Shown here: piece after piece, positions 1 through 8,042 of the stretch
How the letters are laid out: each line of letters starts with the position of its first letter
How positions within the stretch are numbered: position 1 is the first letter of the stretch
NCBI RefSeq assembly: GCF_023703375.1
Contig: NZ_JAMQGO010000001.1
Coordinates: 186,001-250,000, forward strand
Reading direction: 5' to 3'
Length of the DNA: 64,000 bases
Source of the DNA: Lutimaribacter degradans
Lineage (GTDB): Bacteria; Pseudomonadota; Alphaproteobacteria; Rhodobacterales; Rhodobacteraceae
The notes under the pieces: generated by a model
The model's database searches: none
What the model was told of the DNA's origin: nothing
Seen by the model: the letters and a program-made list of their open reading frames with translations, nothing else
Position numbers and translations under genes: made by a program

Positions 1-890
1 CCGGACAGGCCGAGGGCACGCTTGATGCGCCCCTCGACGCGGTAGGGCGGGCCTTGGGCGACGTCGCCGATGCCGTGGCTGGCCTTGAGACGGCGCTGGA
101 ACAACTGGCCTTCAATCCGCATGACTTGGAAGAGACCGAAGAGCGGCTTTTCGCCATTCGCGGCCTGGCCCGCAAACACGATGTGTTGCCCGATGACCTG
201 GCCGAGTTTGCAGCGGGGCTGCGCGACCGGCTGTCTAGGCTTGACCAGGGTGACGCCGACCTGGCCGCGCTTCAAGCTGGCGTGGCCAAGGCCGAAACGG
301 CTTACGACGCGGCCGCGCAGGCCCTGACAGATGCCCGCACCGATGCGGCCGCGCGCCTAGACCGGGCTGTGACAACCGAATTGGCCCCGCTGAAAATGGA
401 GCGTGCGGTCTTTGCCACCCAGATCACGGCGGCCGACCCCGGGCCCGACGGGCGTGACAACGTGACCTTTACCGTGGCCACCAACCCCGGCGCCCCGGCG
501 GGGCCTCTGGGCAAGATCGCGTCTGGCGGTGAACTCAGCCGGTTCATGCTGGCGCTCAAGGTCTGCCTTACGGCAGAGGACAGAGGCGTGACGATGATTT
601 TCGACGAGATCGACCGCGGCGTGGGGGGCGCCACGGCCGACGCGGTGGGGCGCAGGCTGTCGGCGCTGGCCGATGGTGGGCAGGTTCTGGTGGTCACCCA
701 TTCGCCACAGGTTGCGGCCCTTGGTGCGCATCATTGGCGGGTGGAAAAACATGTCGTGGACGATATGACGCTTTCGACCGTGGTGCCCCTGGCCGAAACA
801 GCGCGCATCGACGAGATCGCCCGCATGGTATCGGGCGATACCGTCACCGACGAGGCCCGCGCCGCAGCGCGGGCATTGCTTGCGGGCTAG
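1..890 (+). CDS. recN: DNA repair protein RecN, C-terminal part (5' end outside window)
   Basis: This is the end of the SMC-like ATPase RecN, which acts in recombinational repair of double-strand breaks. The reading frame is open from base 3 with no start in the window, so the gene begins upstream. A coiled-coil segment comes first. It is followed by the ABC signature (SGGELS, about base 520), a Walker B block (MIFDEIDRGVGG, about 590-630) and the H-loop (VVTHSPQVAA, about 690-720). This order is the C-terminal head half of RecN. A strong hairpin follows the stop. RecN is usually SOS-controlled, but its promoter lies outside this window. Confidence 0.95.
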   Translation, partial: GQAEGTLDAPLDAVGRALGDVADAVAGLETALEQLAFNPHDLEETEERLFAIRGLARKHDVLPDDLAEFAAGLRDRLSRLDQGDADLAALQAGVAKAETAYDAAAQALTDARTDAAARLDRAVTTELAPLKMERAVFATQITAADPGPDGRDNVTFTVATNPGAPAGPLGKIASGGELSRFMLALKVCLTAEDRGVTMIFDEIDRGVGGATADAVGRRLSALADGGQVLVVTHSPQVAALGAHHWRVEKHVVDDMTLSTVVPLAETARIDEIARMVSGDTVTDEARAAARALLAG

Positions 891-916
891 GGCGAAGATC
901 CTTCAAGGAATGATTT

Positions 917-945
917 TTGCCGCGTTCTCGGGGAGAACGCGGCAA
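917..945. terminator. Strong 13-bp hairpin after recN
   Basis: Perfect 13-bp arms (917-929 and 933-945) enclose a GGG loop, 27 bases after the recN stop. A small CCTT/AAGG inverted repeat precedes it (about 899-909). No T-run follows on the plus strand, so termination is plausible but not certain. The small-plus-large stem-loop layout recurs after fkbM and ftsY. Confidence 0.5.
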
Positions 946-1088
946 GCGCGGAAACGCGTATCGCCCCCGGCGTCGAGCCGTGGACAAGCGGGTGCAAGCG
1001 AGCCTTGCGACCACGTGATCCAGGCCGTGGCTTCGACATTCCGCGCTGTAACAGTGGCTTGCAGGGGCATGGAGTGTCGCTGTCCGCG

Positions 1089-1526
1089 CTACGGCGCACG
1101 GTCGAGTTTCGTGCTGAGATGTATCAGCGATTCCGAACTGCGCACGCCGCGCGCCTCGCCGATGCGGTCCAGCGTGTCGTCCAGCACCTCGGTGCTGTCG
1201 GCGCTCAGTTGCACGATCAGGTCAAAGCGACCGCTGGTGGTGTGCACACATTCCACTTGAGGCAGGGATTTGAGCCGCGCCAGAACAGCGGGGCCGCTGC
1301 GTGGCTCAATCTGCAACAGGGCCGTGGCGCGCAGCCGCGTTGGCGCGCCTTGGCCCATTTGCACGCGATAGCCCTGGATCACGCCTTGCGTTTCCATTCG
1401 GTCCAACCGGGCCTGCACCGTGGTACGTGCCAGGCCCAGGCGCTTTGCCATCGTGGTGACAGGCGTGCGGGCGTTTTCGCCGAGAAGGGCCAGGATCGCG
1501 CGGTCGGTTTCGTCAATCTGTGTCAT
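1089..1526 (-). CDS. Lrp/AsnC family transcriptional regulator
   Basis: This 145-residue protein has the usual Lrp/AsnC length and layout. An N-terminal winged helix (residues 1-60, beginning MTQIDETDRAILALL and containing ARTTVQARLDRM as recognition helix) is followed by a RAM ligand-binding domain with the pattern SGRFDLIVQL near residue 103. It is divergent from the ornithine-decarboxylase-like gene at 1633. The shared 106-bp interval suggests that it controls that gene and itself, probably in response to an amino acid; that role is inferred from position. The ribosome binding site is weak. Family assignment is firm and the effector is unknown. Confidence 0.93.
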   Translation of the reverse strand: MTQIDETDRAILALLGENARTPVTTMAKRLGLARTTVQARLDRMETQGVIQGYRVQMGQGAPTRLRATALLQIEPRSGPAVLARLKSLPQVECVHTTSGRFDLIVQLSADSTEVLDDTLDRIGEARGVRSSESLIHLSTKLDRAP

Positions 1527-1534
1527 TAGCTGGC

Positions 1535-1559
1535 ATTATGCCGAATAATCATGGCAATT
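1535..1559. promoter_or_regulatory. Candidate Lrp-type operator in divergent promoter
   Basis: The interval between the Lrp gene and the decarboxylase gene contains an imperfect palindrome, TGCC and GGCA arms around an AT-rich centre (GAATAATCAT). Lrp family sites often have AT-rich centres and imperfect symmetry. This is a candidate from position and symmetry only. Confidence 0.35.
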
Positions 1560-1632
1560 CCAGCGTTGTGACGCATGATTCCGACGTGCTCGCCCCGCAC
1601 ACTTGCTGAAACAAATGGCAACGAGGCGCGCG

Positions 1633-2751
1633 ATGCAGGACTTGACCCCTTTCCCCGACCCCGAAACCTGGTTGCGGCGTCACCAGCCCGACGCGCCGGT
1701 GATGTTCTTTGCGCCGCGTATTTTGCGCGACACCGCGCGGCGGTTCCAGAGCGGGTTTCCCGGGTTGGTGACCTATGCCGTCAAGGCCAATCCGCGCGAC
1801 GAGGTGCTTGAAAACCTTTGTTCCGCCGGGCTGGGCGCGTTCGACGTCGCCTCACCCGCCGAAATGGCCGCCGTGCGCGCGGTGTGTCCGGATGCCGTCT
1901 TGCATTACAACAACCCCGTGCGCAGCCCCGCCGAGGTGGCGGTGGCGTGGGATATGGGCGTGGCATCGTGCTCGGTGGATTCGCTTGAAGAGATGGACAA
2001 GCTGACCGGCATCGCGGGCCGAGAAATTTCTGTCCGCCTGGCCTTGCCCGTGCCCGGCGCGGCCTATGATTTCGGCGAGAAATTCGGCGCATGCCCCGAA
2101 CTGGCCGAAACTCTGCTGCGGCGCGTGGCCGAACTGGGCGCGCGCCCGGCGATGACCTTTCATCCGGGCACGCAATGCGCCGATCCCGCGGCCTGGGCCC
2201 GCTATATCGGCGCGTGTGCTGGCATTGCCGCGCGCGCTGGCGTGCGGCTGGAACGGTTGAACGTGGGCGGCGGTTTTGCCGCGCATCGTAACGGGGCGCC
2301 GCCCGACCTCGAGGCCATTTTCGCCCGCATCGCGACGGAGACCGCACGCGCCTTTGGACAAGACGCCCCCGCGCTGGTTTGCGAGCCGGGACGGGCCATG
2401 GTCGCCGAGGCCTATACCCTGGCCACGCGCATCAAGGCGCGTCGCGGGCCGGGGCGGATGGTTCTGAATGACGGGGTCTACGGTGCGCTGGCCGAATGGC
2501 GTGACATAGGCCCGGGCGATCGTGTCAGGGTCATCGCGCCCGACGGCGCCGCGCGCAACGGGCGCGTGCAGCCTGTGGTGGCCTTCGGGCCCACATGCGA
2601 CAGCCTGGACAGGCTGCCCGACCCCTTGGCGCTGCCCGCCGATACCGAAGAGGGCGATTTCGTCCTGTTTTCCGGCATGGGCGCCTATTCGCTGGCATTG
2701 GCCACACGGTTCAACGGGTATGGCCCGTCTCAGGTGGTGACGGTCGCCTAG
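1633..2751 (+). CDS. Type III PLP-dependent decarboxylase (ornithine/diaminopimelate decarboxylase family)
   Basis: A 372-residue protein of the alanine-racemase-fold decarboxylases. The PLP-binding lysine lies in TYAVKAN (about residue 44). The glycine-rich phosphate-binding loop is NVGGGF (about residue 207), and a CEPGRAMV block (about residue 250) and the late FGPTCDSLD active-site cysteine motif (about residue 318) follow. The size and CDS motif fit ornithine decarboxylase-like enzymes, which make putrescine, better than LysA, but lysine cannot be excluded as substrate. The ATG at 1633 is chosen because GAGG lies eight bases upstream; two upstream ATGs (1603, 1615) are in frame. The stop overlaps the convergent DUF6455 stop. 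Confidence 0.88.
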   Translation: MQDLTPFPDPETWLRRHQPDAPVMFFAPRILRDTARRFQSGFPGLVTYAVKANPRDEVLENLCSAGLGAFDVASPAEMAAVRAVCPDAVLHYNNPVRSPAEVAVAWDMGVASCSVDSLEEMDKLTGIAGREISVRLALPVPGAAYDFGEKFGACPELAETLLRRVAELGARPAMTFHPGTQCADPAAWARYIGACAGIAARAGVRLERLNVGGGFAAHRNGAPPDLEAIFARIATETARAFGQDAPALVCEPGRAMVAEAYTLATRIKARRGPGRMVLNDGVYGALAEWRDIGPGDRVRVIAPDGAARNGRVQPVVAFGPTCDSLDRLPDPLALPADTEEGDFVLFSGMGAYSLALATRFNGYGPSQVVTVA

Positions 2752-2990
2752 GGTTTGAGCGCCTCGAACATCTGCTTGTTCAGGCAGAAGCCGGGCACGT
2801 CACCCTGTGCCCCGTCACGCAGGTGGCCTTGGCATTCGCCCACATGGGTGCAATGGGTGCACAGCAAGACCGCGCCGCGCAGGGCCGAGGGGCTGAGCTT
2901 GCCCGACATGATTTCATTGCCCAGGTCGACATCAGCCTTGTTGGCCATGCCGTTCACCAGGTCTGCATGAAGTTCCAGCTTGTTGAACAT
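2748..2990 (-). CDS. DUF6455 family small cysteine protein
   Basis: An 80-residue protein with a helical N-terminus (MFNKLELHADLVNGMANK) and a cysteine cluster CTHCTHVGEC followed by a late Cys (PGFCLN), the pattern of the DUF6455 family common in Rhodobacteraceae. The cysteines could bind a metal or be redox active; the function is unknown. AAGGA lies seven bases before the ATG at 2990, which favours this start over the in-frame ATG at 3011. Its promoter region contains a perfect FNR-type box (3060-3073), so oxygen control is plausible. Confidence 0.75.
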   Translation of the reverse strand: MFNKLELHADLVNGMANKADVDLGNEIMSGKLSPSALRGAVLLCTHCTHVGECQGHLRDGAQGDVPGFCLNKQMFEALKP

Positions 2991-3059
2991 CGTGGCATCC
3001 TTTCGACGCATCCGATTGGTTTACACTGTTCATTAGACACGAAAGGTGCCATGCCCGCC

Positions 3060-3073
3060 TTGATTTGCATCAA
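3060..3073. promoter_or_regulatory. FNR/FnrL-type box TTGATTTGCATCAA
   Basis: A perfect TTGAT-N4-ATCAA palindrome, the consensus of FNR/FnrL in Rhodobacterales. It lies 67 bp upstream of the molybdenum hydroxylase start and 69 bp upstream of the DUF6455 start on the other strand, so it could serve either or both. Confidence 0.8.
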
Positions 3074-3140
3074 GCATCCACTGGACAGTGTGGCGCTATA
3101 GGCTAGTCTCGCCCAAACACAGTTGCGCGAGGGGACGAAC

Positions 3141-5438
3141 ATGGAAAAATTCGGTAAAAGCCAGCCGGTCAAGCGGGTCGAGGATGTGCGCTTTCTCACC
3201 GGACGGGGGCAGTATGTTGACGATATCGCGCCGCAGAACGCACTCCATGCGCTGGTTTTGCGTGCCTCGCAGGCGCATGGCACGATCACCGAGCTTGACG
3301 TGGCCGAGGCGCGCGAAATGCCGGGCGTCCAGCTCGTGCTGACGGCCGAGGATCTGCGTGCGGCGGAAATTACCTCTGGCATGGTGGCCACGGTGGTTGA
3401 CAACCGCGACGGCACCAAGGGTGCGGCCCCGCGTCGGCCGCTCTTGGCCGAAGGCAAGGTGCGTTTCGTGGGCGAGCCGGTGGCCATGGTTATCGCCGAA
3501 AGCATGGCCGAGGCCCGCGATGCGGCCGAAGCCATCGTGCTGGATATCGACGATCTGCCGGCCAAGCTGGACCTGGCCCGGGGAGGGGCCGCGCTGCATG
3601 ACGAGGCGCCCGACAACCGCGCCTTCGACTGGGGCACGGGTGACGAAGAGGGCTGTGACGACCTGTTGAGAAATGCCGCCCACGTGGTCCGCATGGAGGT
3701 CGAGGACAACCGTGTCATCGTCAACTCCATGGAGCCGCGCGGTTGTTTTGCTGAATGGGATGGCACGCGCCTGCACCTGTCGGTGAACGGGCAGGGCGTG
3801 TGGGGCCCCAAGGGACAACTGGCCAAGATCCTGGGGCTTGACGAGGAAAACGTGCGCGTCACCAACCCCGACGTGGGCGGCGGGTTCGGCATGAAGGCCA
3901 TGACGTATCCCGAGTATTTCCTGTGCGCCCACGCGGCGATGAAGCTGGGCCGCCCCGTGCGCTGGATGTCCGAACGCACCGAGGCGATGCTGAGCGACAA
4001 TGCCGGGCGCGACCTGGTGCACGAGGTGGCGCTGGGGTTCGACGAGAACCTGAAACTCTTGGCCTACCGCGTTGATACGAAATGCAACCTTGGCGCCTAT
4101 AACAGCCAGTTCGGCCAACCCATCCAGACGCAGTTGTTCAGCCGCGTGCTGACCGGGGTTTACGACATCCAGAAAACCTATCTGCATGTCGAGGGCTATT
4201 ACACCAACACCACCCAGGTAGATGCCTATCGCGGCGCCGGCCGCCCCGAGGCGATTTACGTGCTCGAACGCGCCATGGACATGGCCGCGCGTGAGTTGGA
4301 TATCAGCCCGTGGGAGCTGCGCCGCCGCTGTTTCATCCAGCCCGCGCAATTCCCCTACGATACGTTGACGGGCGAAACCTATGACGTGGGTGACTTTCCC
4401 CGCGTGCTGGACCACGCGGCGCGCACCGCCGATGTGGATGGCTTTGCCGCGCGCCGCGCCGCCTCGGAGGCGGAGGGCAGGCTGCGCGGGATGGGGCTGT
4501 GTTATTATATCGAAAGCATTCTGGGCGACCCGTCCGAGGGCGCCAAGGTCGAGTTCAACGAGGATGGAACGGTGTTAATCTATGTCGGCACGCAATCGAA
4601 CGGGCAGGGACACGAAACCGTCTATGCCAAGTTCCTGAGCGATCAGACCGGCATCCCGTTCGAAGCAATCACCGTGATCCAGGGCGATAGCGACAGGATC
4701 GAAAAGGGCGGTGGAACGGGGGGCTCGCGTTCTGTCACGGTGCAGAACAATGCCACGCTGGCCACGGTCGATGCGATGATCGCGGCTTTCACACCCTACC
4801 TGGCCGAGAAGATGGGCGTAGAGGAAAGCGAGGTCAGCTTTGACGACGAGACATTCCGCGCGCCCGGCTCGAACCTGACGCCCACGATGATGGAGGCGGC
4901 ACAGATGGCGCGCGCCGATGGCCGTGACGATCTGCTGATGCACCAGGCACGCGCCACGCTGGAGGCGCGCAGTTTCCCCAACGGCGCCCATATCGCCGAG
5001 GTCGAGGTGGACCCCGACACCGGTGTCGTGACGTTGGACCGCTATTCGGTGGTCGACGATTTCGGCAACCTGATCAACCCGATGCTGGCCGAGGGCCAGG
5101 TGCATGGCGGGGTGGCGCAAGGAGTGGGCCAGGCGCTGACGGAAAGCGTGGTGTACGACGCCGATGGCCAACTGCTCACGGCAACGTTCATGGACTACGC
5201 GATGCCGCGGGCCGATGATCTACCCATGATTACCTTCGAAACCGAGCCGGTGCCTTCGACTGCGAACATCATGGGCATGAAGGGCTGCGGCGAGGCCGGC
5301 ACCGTGGGCGCGATGGCCGCCACCGCGAACGCGGTCATGGATGCGCTGTGGACGCGCGGGGTGCGCCGCGCCGACATGCCCTTTACCCCGCACCGGGTGT
5401 GGAACATGCTGAACGATGCCGTGGAGACAGCTGCATAG
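3141..5438 (+). CDS. Xanthine dehydrogenase/CO dehydrogenase family molybdopterin-binding large subunit
   Basis: A 765-residue molybdenum hydroxylase large subunit. The N-terminal hammerhead domain begins around VEDVRFLTGRGQYVDD. Molybdopterin contacts include DVGGGFGMK (about residue 250) and GGTGGSRS (about residue 530). The catalytic-site segment reads AYRGAGR (about residue 361), not the AYxCSFR of true (form I) CO dehydrogenase, and the catalytic Glu lies in GCGEAGT (about residue 717). The substrate is therefore probably an aldehyde, purine or other aromatic rather than CO. The start at 3141 has GAGGGG seven bases upstream. The FAD and 2Fe-2S subunits that normally accompany this protein are absent on both sides. 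Confidence 0.88.
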   Translation: MEKFGKSQPVKRVEDVRFLTGRGQYVDDIAPQNALHALVLRASQAHGTITELDVAEAREMPGVQLVLTAEDLRAAEITSGMVATVVDNRDGTKGAAPRRPLLAEGKVRFVGEPVAMVIAESMAEARDAAEAIVLDIDDLPAKLDLARGGAALHDEAPDNRAFDWGTGDEEGCDDLLRNAAHVVRMEVEDNRVIVNSMEPRGCFAEWDGTRLHLSVNGQGVWGPKGQLAKILGLDEENVRVTNPDVGGGFGMKAMTYPEYFLCAHAAMKLGRPVRWMSERTEAMLSDNAGRDLVHEVALGFDENLKLLAYRVDTKCNLGAYNSQFGQPIQTQLFSRVLTGVYDIQKTYLHVEGYYTNTTQVDAYRGAGRPEAIYVLERAMDMAARELDISPWELRRRCFIQPAQFPYDTLTGETYDVGDFPRVLDHAARTADVDGFAARRAASEAEGRLRGMGLCYYIESILGDPSEGAKVEFNEDGTVLIYVGTQSNGQGHETVYAKFLSDQTGIPFEAITVIQGDSDRIEKGGGTGGSRSVTVQNNATLATVDAMIAAFTPYLAEKMGVEESEVSFDDETFRAPGSNLTPTMMEAAQMARADGRDDLLMHQARATLEARSFPNGAHIAEVEVDPDTGVVTLDRYSVVDDFGNLINPMLAEGQVHGGVAQGVGQALTESVVYDADGQLLTATFMDYAMPRADDLPMITFETEPVPSTANIMGMKGCGEAGTVGAMAATANAVMDALWTRGVRRADMPFTPHRVWNMLNDAVETAA

Positions 5439-6486
5439 ACGGATCTTCAACTGGGTCTGGCCGGGCCAGGAGGTCCGGCGCTCGGCCCCCATGCGGCGCA
5501 ATGGCGGGCTGATCCATGTGATTATCCTGGATGGCACGATGAGCTCGCTCGAACCGGGCTGCGAAAGCAATGCCGGGCTGACATGCCGCCTGCTGGGCGC
5601 GATCGGTGCGCCGGTCAATGTCTATTACGAGCCGGGCTTGCAGTGGTGCGACTGGCGCAGCACCACCGATGTGATGCTGGGGCGTGGCATCAACCGGCAG
5701 ATCCGACGGGCCTATGGCTACCTGGCCAGCCGATACCGGCCGGGCGACCGGATTTTCCTGATGGGGTATTCGCGCGGGGCCTATGCGGTGCGCAGCCTGG
5801 CGGGCGTGATCGACAGCGTGGGCTTGTTGCGGGCCGAATGCGCGACCGAACGCAATGTGCAGATCGCCTATCGTCATTACCAGTCTGCACCCGGCAGCGA
5901 GGTGGCGCGCGTTTTCCGCGACACGCATTGTCATGCCCGAGTTGAGATCGAGATGGTCGGGATATGGGACACTGTCAAAGCGCTGGGGCTGCGCCTGCCG
6001 TTCCTTTGGCAATGGTCGCCGGAAAGGAACGCGTTTCACAGCCACGCGTTGGGCCCGTCGGTGCAACACGGGTTTCACGCGCTGGCGCTGGATGAAACCC
6101 GCAGCGTCTATACCCCGGTGCTGTGGGAAACGTCCGGCTCCGATGCGGCCCCGCATATCGAGCAGGTCTGGTTCCGGGGCACGCATGGCGATGTGGGCGG
6201 GCACCTGGGCGGGTTCGAGCCTGCCCGGCCCCTGGCAAATGTTTCGCTGGTGTGGATGCTGGAACGCGCCGAGATATGCGGCCTGCCGCTGCCCGATGGC
6301 TGGCGGGCCCGGTTTCCCTGCGACCCCGCCGCGCCCTCGATCGGAACGTGGCGTGGCGTGGGCAAGCTGTTCCTGCTGCGTCGCAAGCGCGTTGTGGGGG
6401 CAGACCGCAGCGAGCGGTTGCATGAAACCGTGGCCCATGCCACGCCCGGCCTGGCGGCGCCCTCGGGCGACCCGGTTCAACCCTGA
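5416..6486 (+). CDS. DUF2235 domain protein (alpha/beta-hydrolase-like)
   Basis: A 356-residue protein with the DUF2235 pattern. An early strand VIILDGT is followed by the nucleophile elbow GYSRGAYAVRSLAG (about residue 119) and a later GIWDTVKALG and RGTHGDVGGH (about residue 258), giving candidate Ser, Asp and His catalytic residues. The family includes type VI secretion phospholipase effectors (Tle1), but stand-alone cytoplasmic copies are common in Rhodobacteraceae and nothing here suggests secretion. The start overlaps the end of the preceding gene by 23 bases, implying translational coupling. The substrate is unknown. Confidence 0.82.
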   Translation: MPWRQLHRRIFNWVWPGQEVRRSAPMRRNGGLIHVIILDGTMSSLEPGCESNAGLTCRLLGAIGAPVNVYYEPGLQWCDWRSTTDVMLGRGINRQIRRAYGYLASRYRPGDRIFLMGYSRGAYAVRSLAGVIDSVGLLRAECATERNVQIAYRHYQSAPGSEVARVFRDTHCHARVEIEMVGIWDTVKALGLRLPFLWQWSPERNAFHSHALGPSVQHGFHALALDETRSVYTPVLWETSGSDAAPHIEQVWFRGTHGDVGGHLGGFEPARPLANVSLVWMLERAEICGLPLPDGWRARFPCDPAAPSIGTWRGVGKLFLLRRKRVVGADRSERLHETVAHATPGLAAPSGDPVQP

Positions 6487-6537
6487 TATCGTTGCAAACG
6501 CGGGCCTGTGCCCGCAATTGGCGGGGGCGCTTCCCGC

Positions 6538-7026
6538 TCAGCCCGCCTTCATGATGATGCAGGTGGTCGAGCCGGTGGCGTAAAGCTTGTCATCCTCGAC
6601 GCCGCGGATCTCGCCGTTGGCGATGCCGGTCGAGCGGCCCGCATGTTGGCACCACCCGGTGGCGCGCACCTGCTGGCCCAGCTTGATCGGTCGCAGGATA
6701 TTTACCTTGTATTCCAGCGTCGTGTAGAAATGCCCCCGGGGCACGCGGGTCATCACGGCGCAGGCCATGCAACTGTCCAGCAGCGTGCCATACCAGCCGC
6801 CATGAACGGTGCCCATTGGGTTGGTGTACTGGAATTCGGGCACACCCTCAAAGGCAACGCGACCCTCTTCAACCTCGGTGATCCAGTAATTCAACGCCTG
6901 TGCGATGGGCGGGCCGGGCACGCGGCCGTCCAGCACCATCTGCATCGTTTCAAGCCCTGATCTGCTGACGGTTTCAGCCAGGCTGGGAAGCTCTTCGGGC
7001 GATGTGGCGTAGTGGCGGTCAGTCAT
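6538..7026 (-). CDS. PaaI-family hotdog thioesterase
   Basis: A 162-residue single hotdog-fold protein. The core helix carries GTVHGGWYGTLLDSCMACAV, the HGG motif of PaaI-type acyl-CoA thioesterases, followed by TTLEYKVNILRPI and the closing strands. It probably hydrolyses an acyl- or aryl-CoA in the cytoplasm; the substrate cannot be read from sequence. The start at 7026 has GGGGA six bases upstream, better than the ATG at 7077. It lies downstream of metF in the same orientation, with a gap of about 50 bases, but no functional link is evident. Confidence 0.85.
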   Translation of the reverse strand: MTDRHYATSPEELPSLAETVSRSGLETMQMVLDGRVPGPPIAQALNYWITEVEEGRVAFEGVPEFQYTNPMGTVHGGWYGTLLDSCMACAVMTRVPRGHFYTTLEYKVNILRPIKLGQQVRATGWCQHAGRSTGIANGEIRGVEDDKLYATGSTTCIIMKAG

Positions 7027-7080
7027 GTCATGTCCCCGTTGTTGCGCCGAGCCTACCCCGGCGCATTTCGGGGGCAAGAG

Positions 7081-7950
7081 TTACGCCACGTTTTCCAGTT
7101 GCACCTTCGGCGTCACGCCTAGCGCGTGGCAAACATCGCGTGTCAGTTCAGGGCGGTTGAGTGTGTAGAAATGCAGCCGTTTCACGCCGCCCTCGATCAG
7201 TTCGCTGCACTGCTCGGTGCAAAGCGCCGTGGCCAGCAGGTCGGTGCGGTCATCGCGTATCGCCTTGTCAAACGCATCGTCCAGCCATGCCGGAACCGAG
7301 GTGCCGCATTTCAACGCGAATTTGCGCACACCCTTCCAGTTCTCGATTGGCAGCACGCCCGGTGTCAGGCGGTCGCCGTCAATCCCTGCTTTTTGGCAGG
7401 CGTCGCGGAAACGGAAAAAGGTCTCGGTGTCGAAAAAGAACTGGGTCAGGGCCTCGTCGGCACCGGCATCCAGCTTGCGCTTGAGCCATTCGACATCCGC
7501 CGTCGCGTCGGGCGATTCCGGGTGTTTCTCGGGATAAGCACCCACGCGGATGGTAAATTTCCCGGTGTCCGCCAATGCCTCGATCAGTTCGATCGAGTTC
7601 GCGAAACCATCGGGATGCGGTTGAAACCCGTCGCTGCCCTTGGGCGGATCGCCACGCAGGGCGACGATTTCGCGCACGCCCGCCTCGGCGAACCCGTTGG
7701 CAATTTCAAGCGTTTCCTCACGGCTGGCATTGACGCAGGTCAGGTGCGCGGCCACGGTCAGCCCGCTGGTCTTGTGCAGGGTCGCCACGGCGTCGCGCGT
7801 CAGGTCGCGCGTGGTGCCGCCCGCACCATAGGTGACCGAAACGAACCGCGGCTCAAGCGGGGCGAGCACGTTGATCGTGTCCCACAGGCGGAACGACGCC
7901 TCGAGGTTCTGTGGCGGAAAGAATTCAAAAGATACGTCGGGCGTGCGCAT
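7081..7950 (-). CDS. metF: 5,10-methylenetetrahydrofolate reductase MetF
   Basis: A 289-residue FAD enzyme that reduces methylene-THF to 5-methyl-THF, the methyl donor for methionine synthesis. It begins with VSFEFFPPQN, carrying the family's catalytic Glu. Further blocks are SVTYGAGG (about residue 43), HLTCVN, ALRGDPP (about residue 100), GADEALTQFFFD and TPGVLPIENW. The length matches bacterial MetF. AAGGA lies nine bases upstream of the chosen ATG at 7950. It is divergent from a MetR-like LysR regulator, the classical arrangement for activation by MetR. Confidence 0.96.
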   Translation of the reverse strand: MRTPDVSFEFFPPQNLEASFRLWDTINVLAPLEPRFVSVTYGAGGTTRDLTRDAVATLHKTSGLTVAAHLTCVNASREETLEIANGFAEAGVREIVALRGDPPKGSDGFQPHPDGFANSIELIEALADTGKFTIRVGAYPEKHPESPDATADVEWLKRKLDAGADEALTQFFFDTETFFRFRDACQKAGIDGDRLTPGVLPIENWKGVRKFALKCGTSVPAWLDDAFDKAIRDDRTDLLATALCTEQCSELIEGGVKRLHFYTLNRPELTRDVCHALGVTPKVQLENVA

Positions 7951-8005
7951 GGGAACTGTCCTTTTGGTTTCACGCCTTGTCCCACGTGATGCATTGTGAG
8001 ACAAC

Positions 8006-8019
8006 TTCATAATATTGAA
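8006..8019. promoter_or_regulatory. Candidate LysR/MetR operator between metF and metR
   Basis: TTCATAATATTGAA is a nearly perfect AT-rich palindrome that also fits the general LysR T-N11-A pattern. It is in the 92-bp divergent interval, 24 bp before metR and 56 bp before metF. Assignment to MetR rests on position. Confidence 0.5.
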
Positions 8020-8042
8020 CATCTACATGAGGCGATTGATAG

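Noticed and set aside
3096..4415. 439-residue minus-strand open frame
   Set aside because: It lies opposite the molybdenum hydroxylase gene, has no domain pattern and is the mirror of a GC-rich coding frame.
3141..5438. True (form I) CO dehydrogenase CoxL
   Set aside because: The active-site segment is AYRGAGR, not AYxCSFR.
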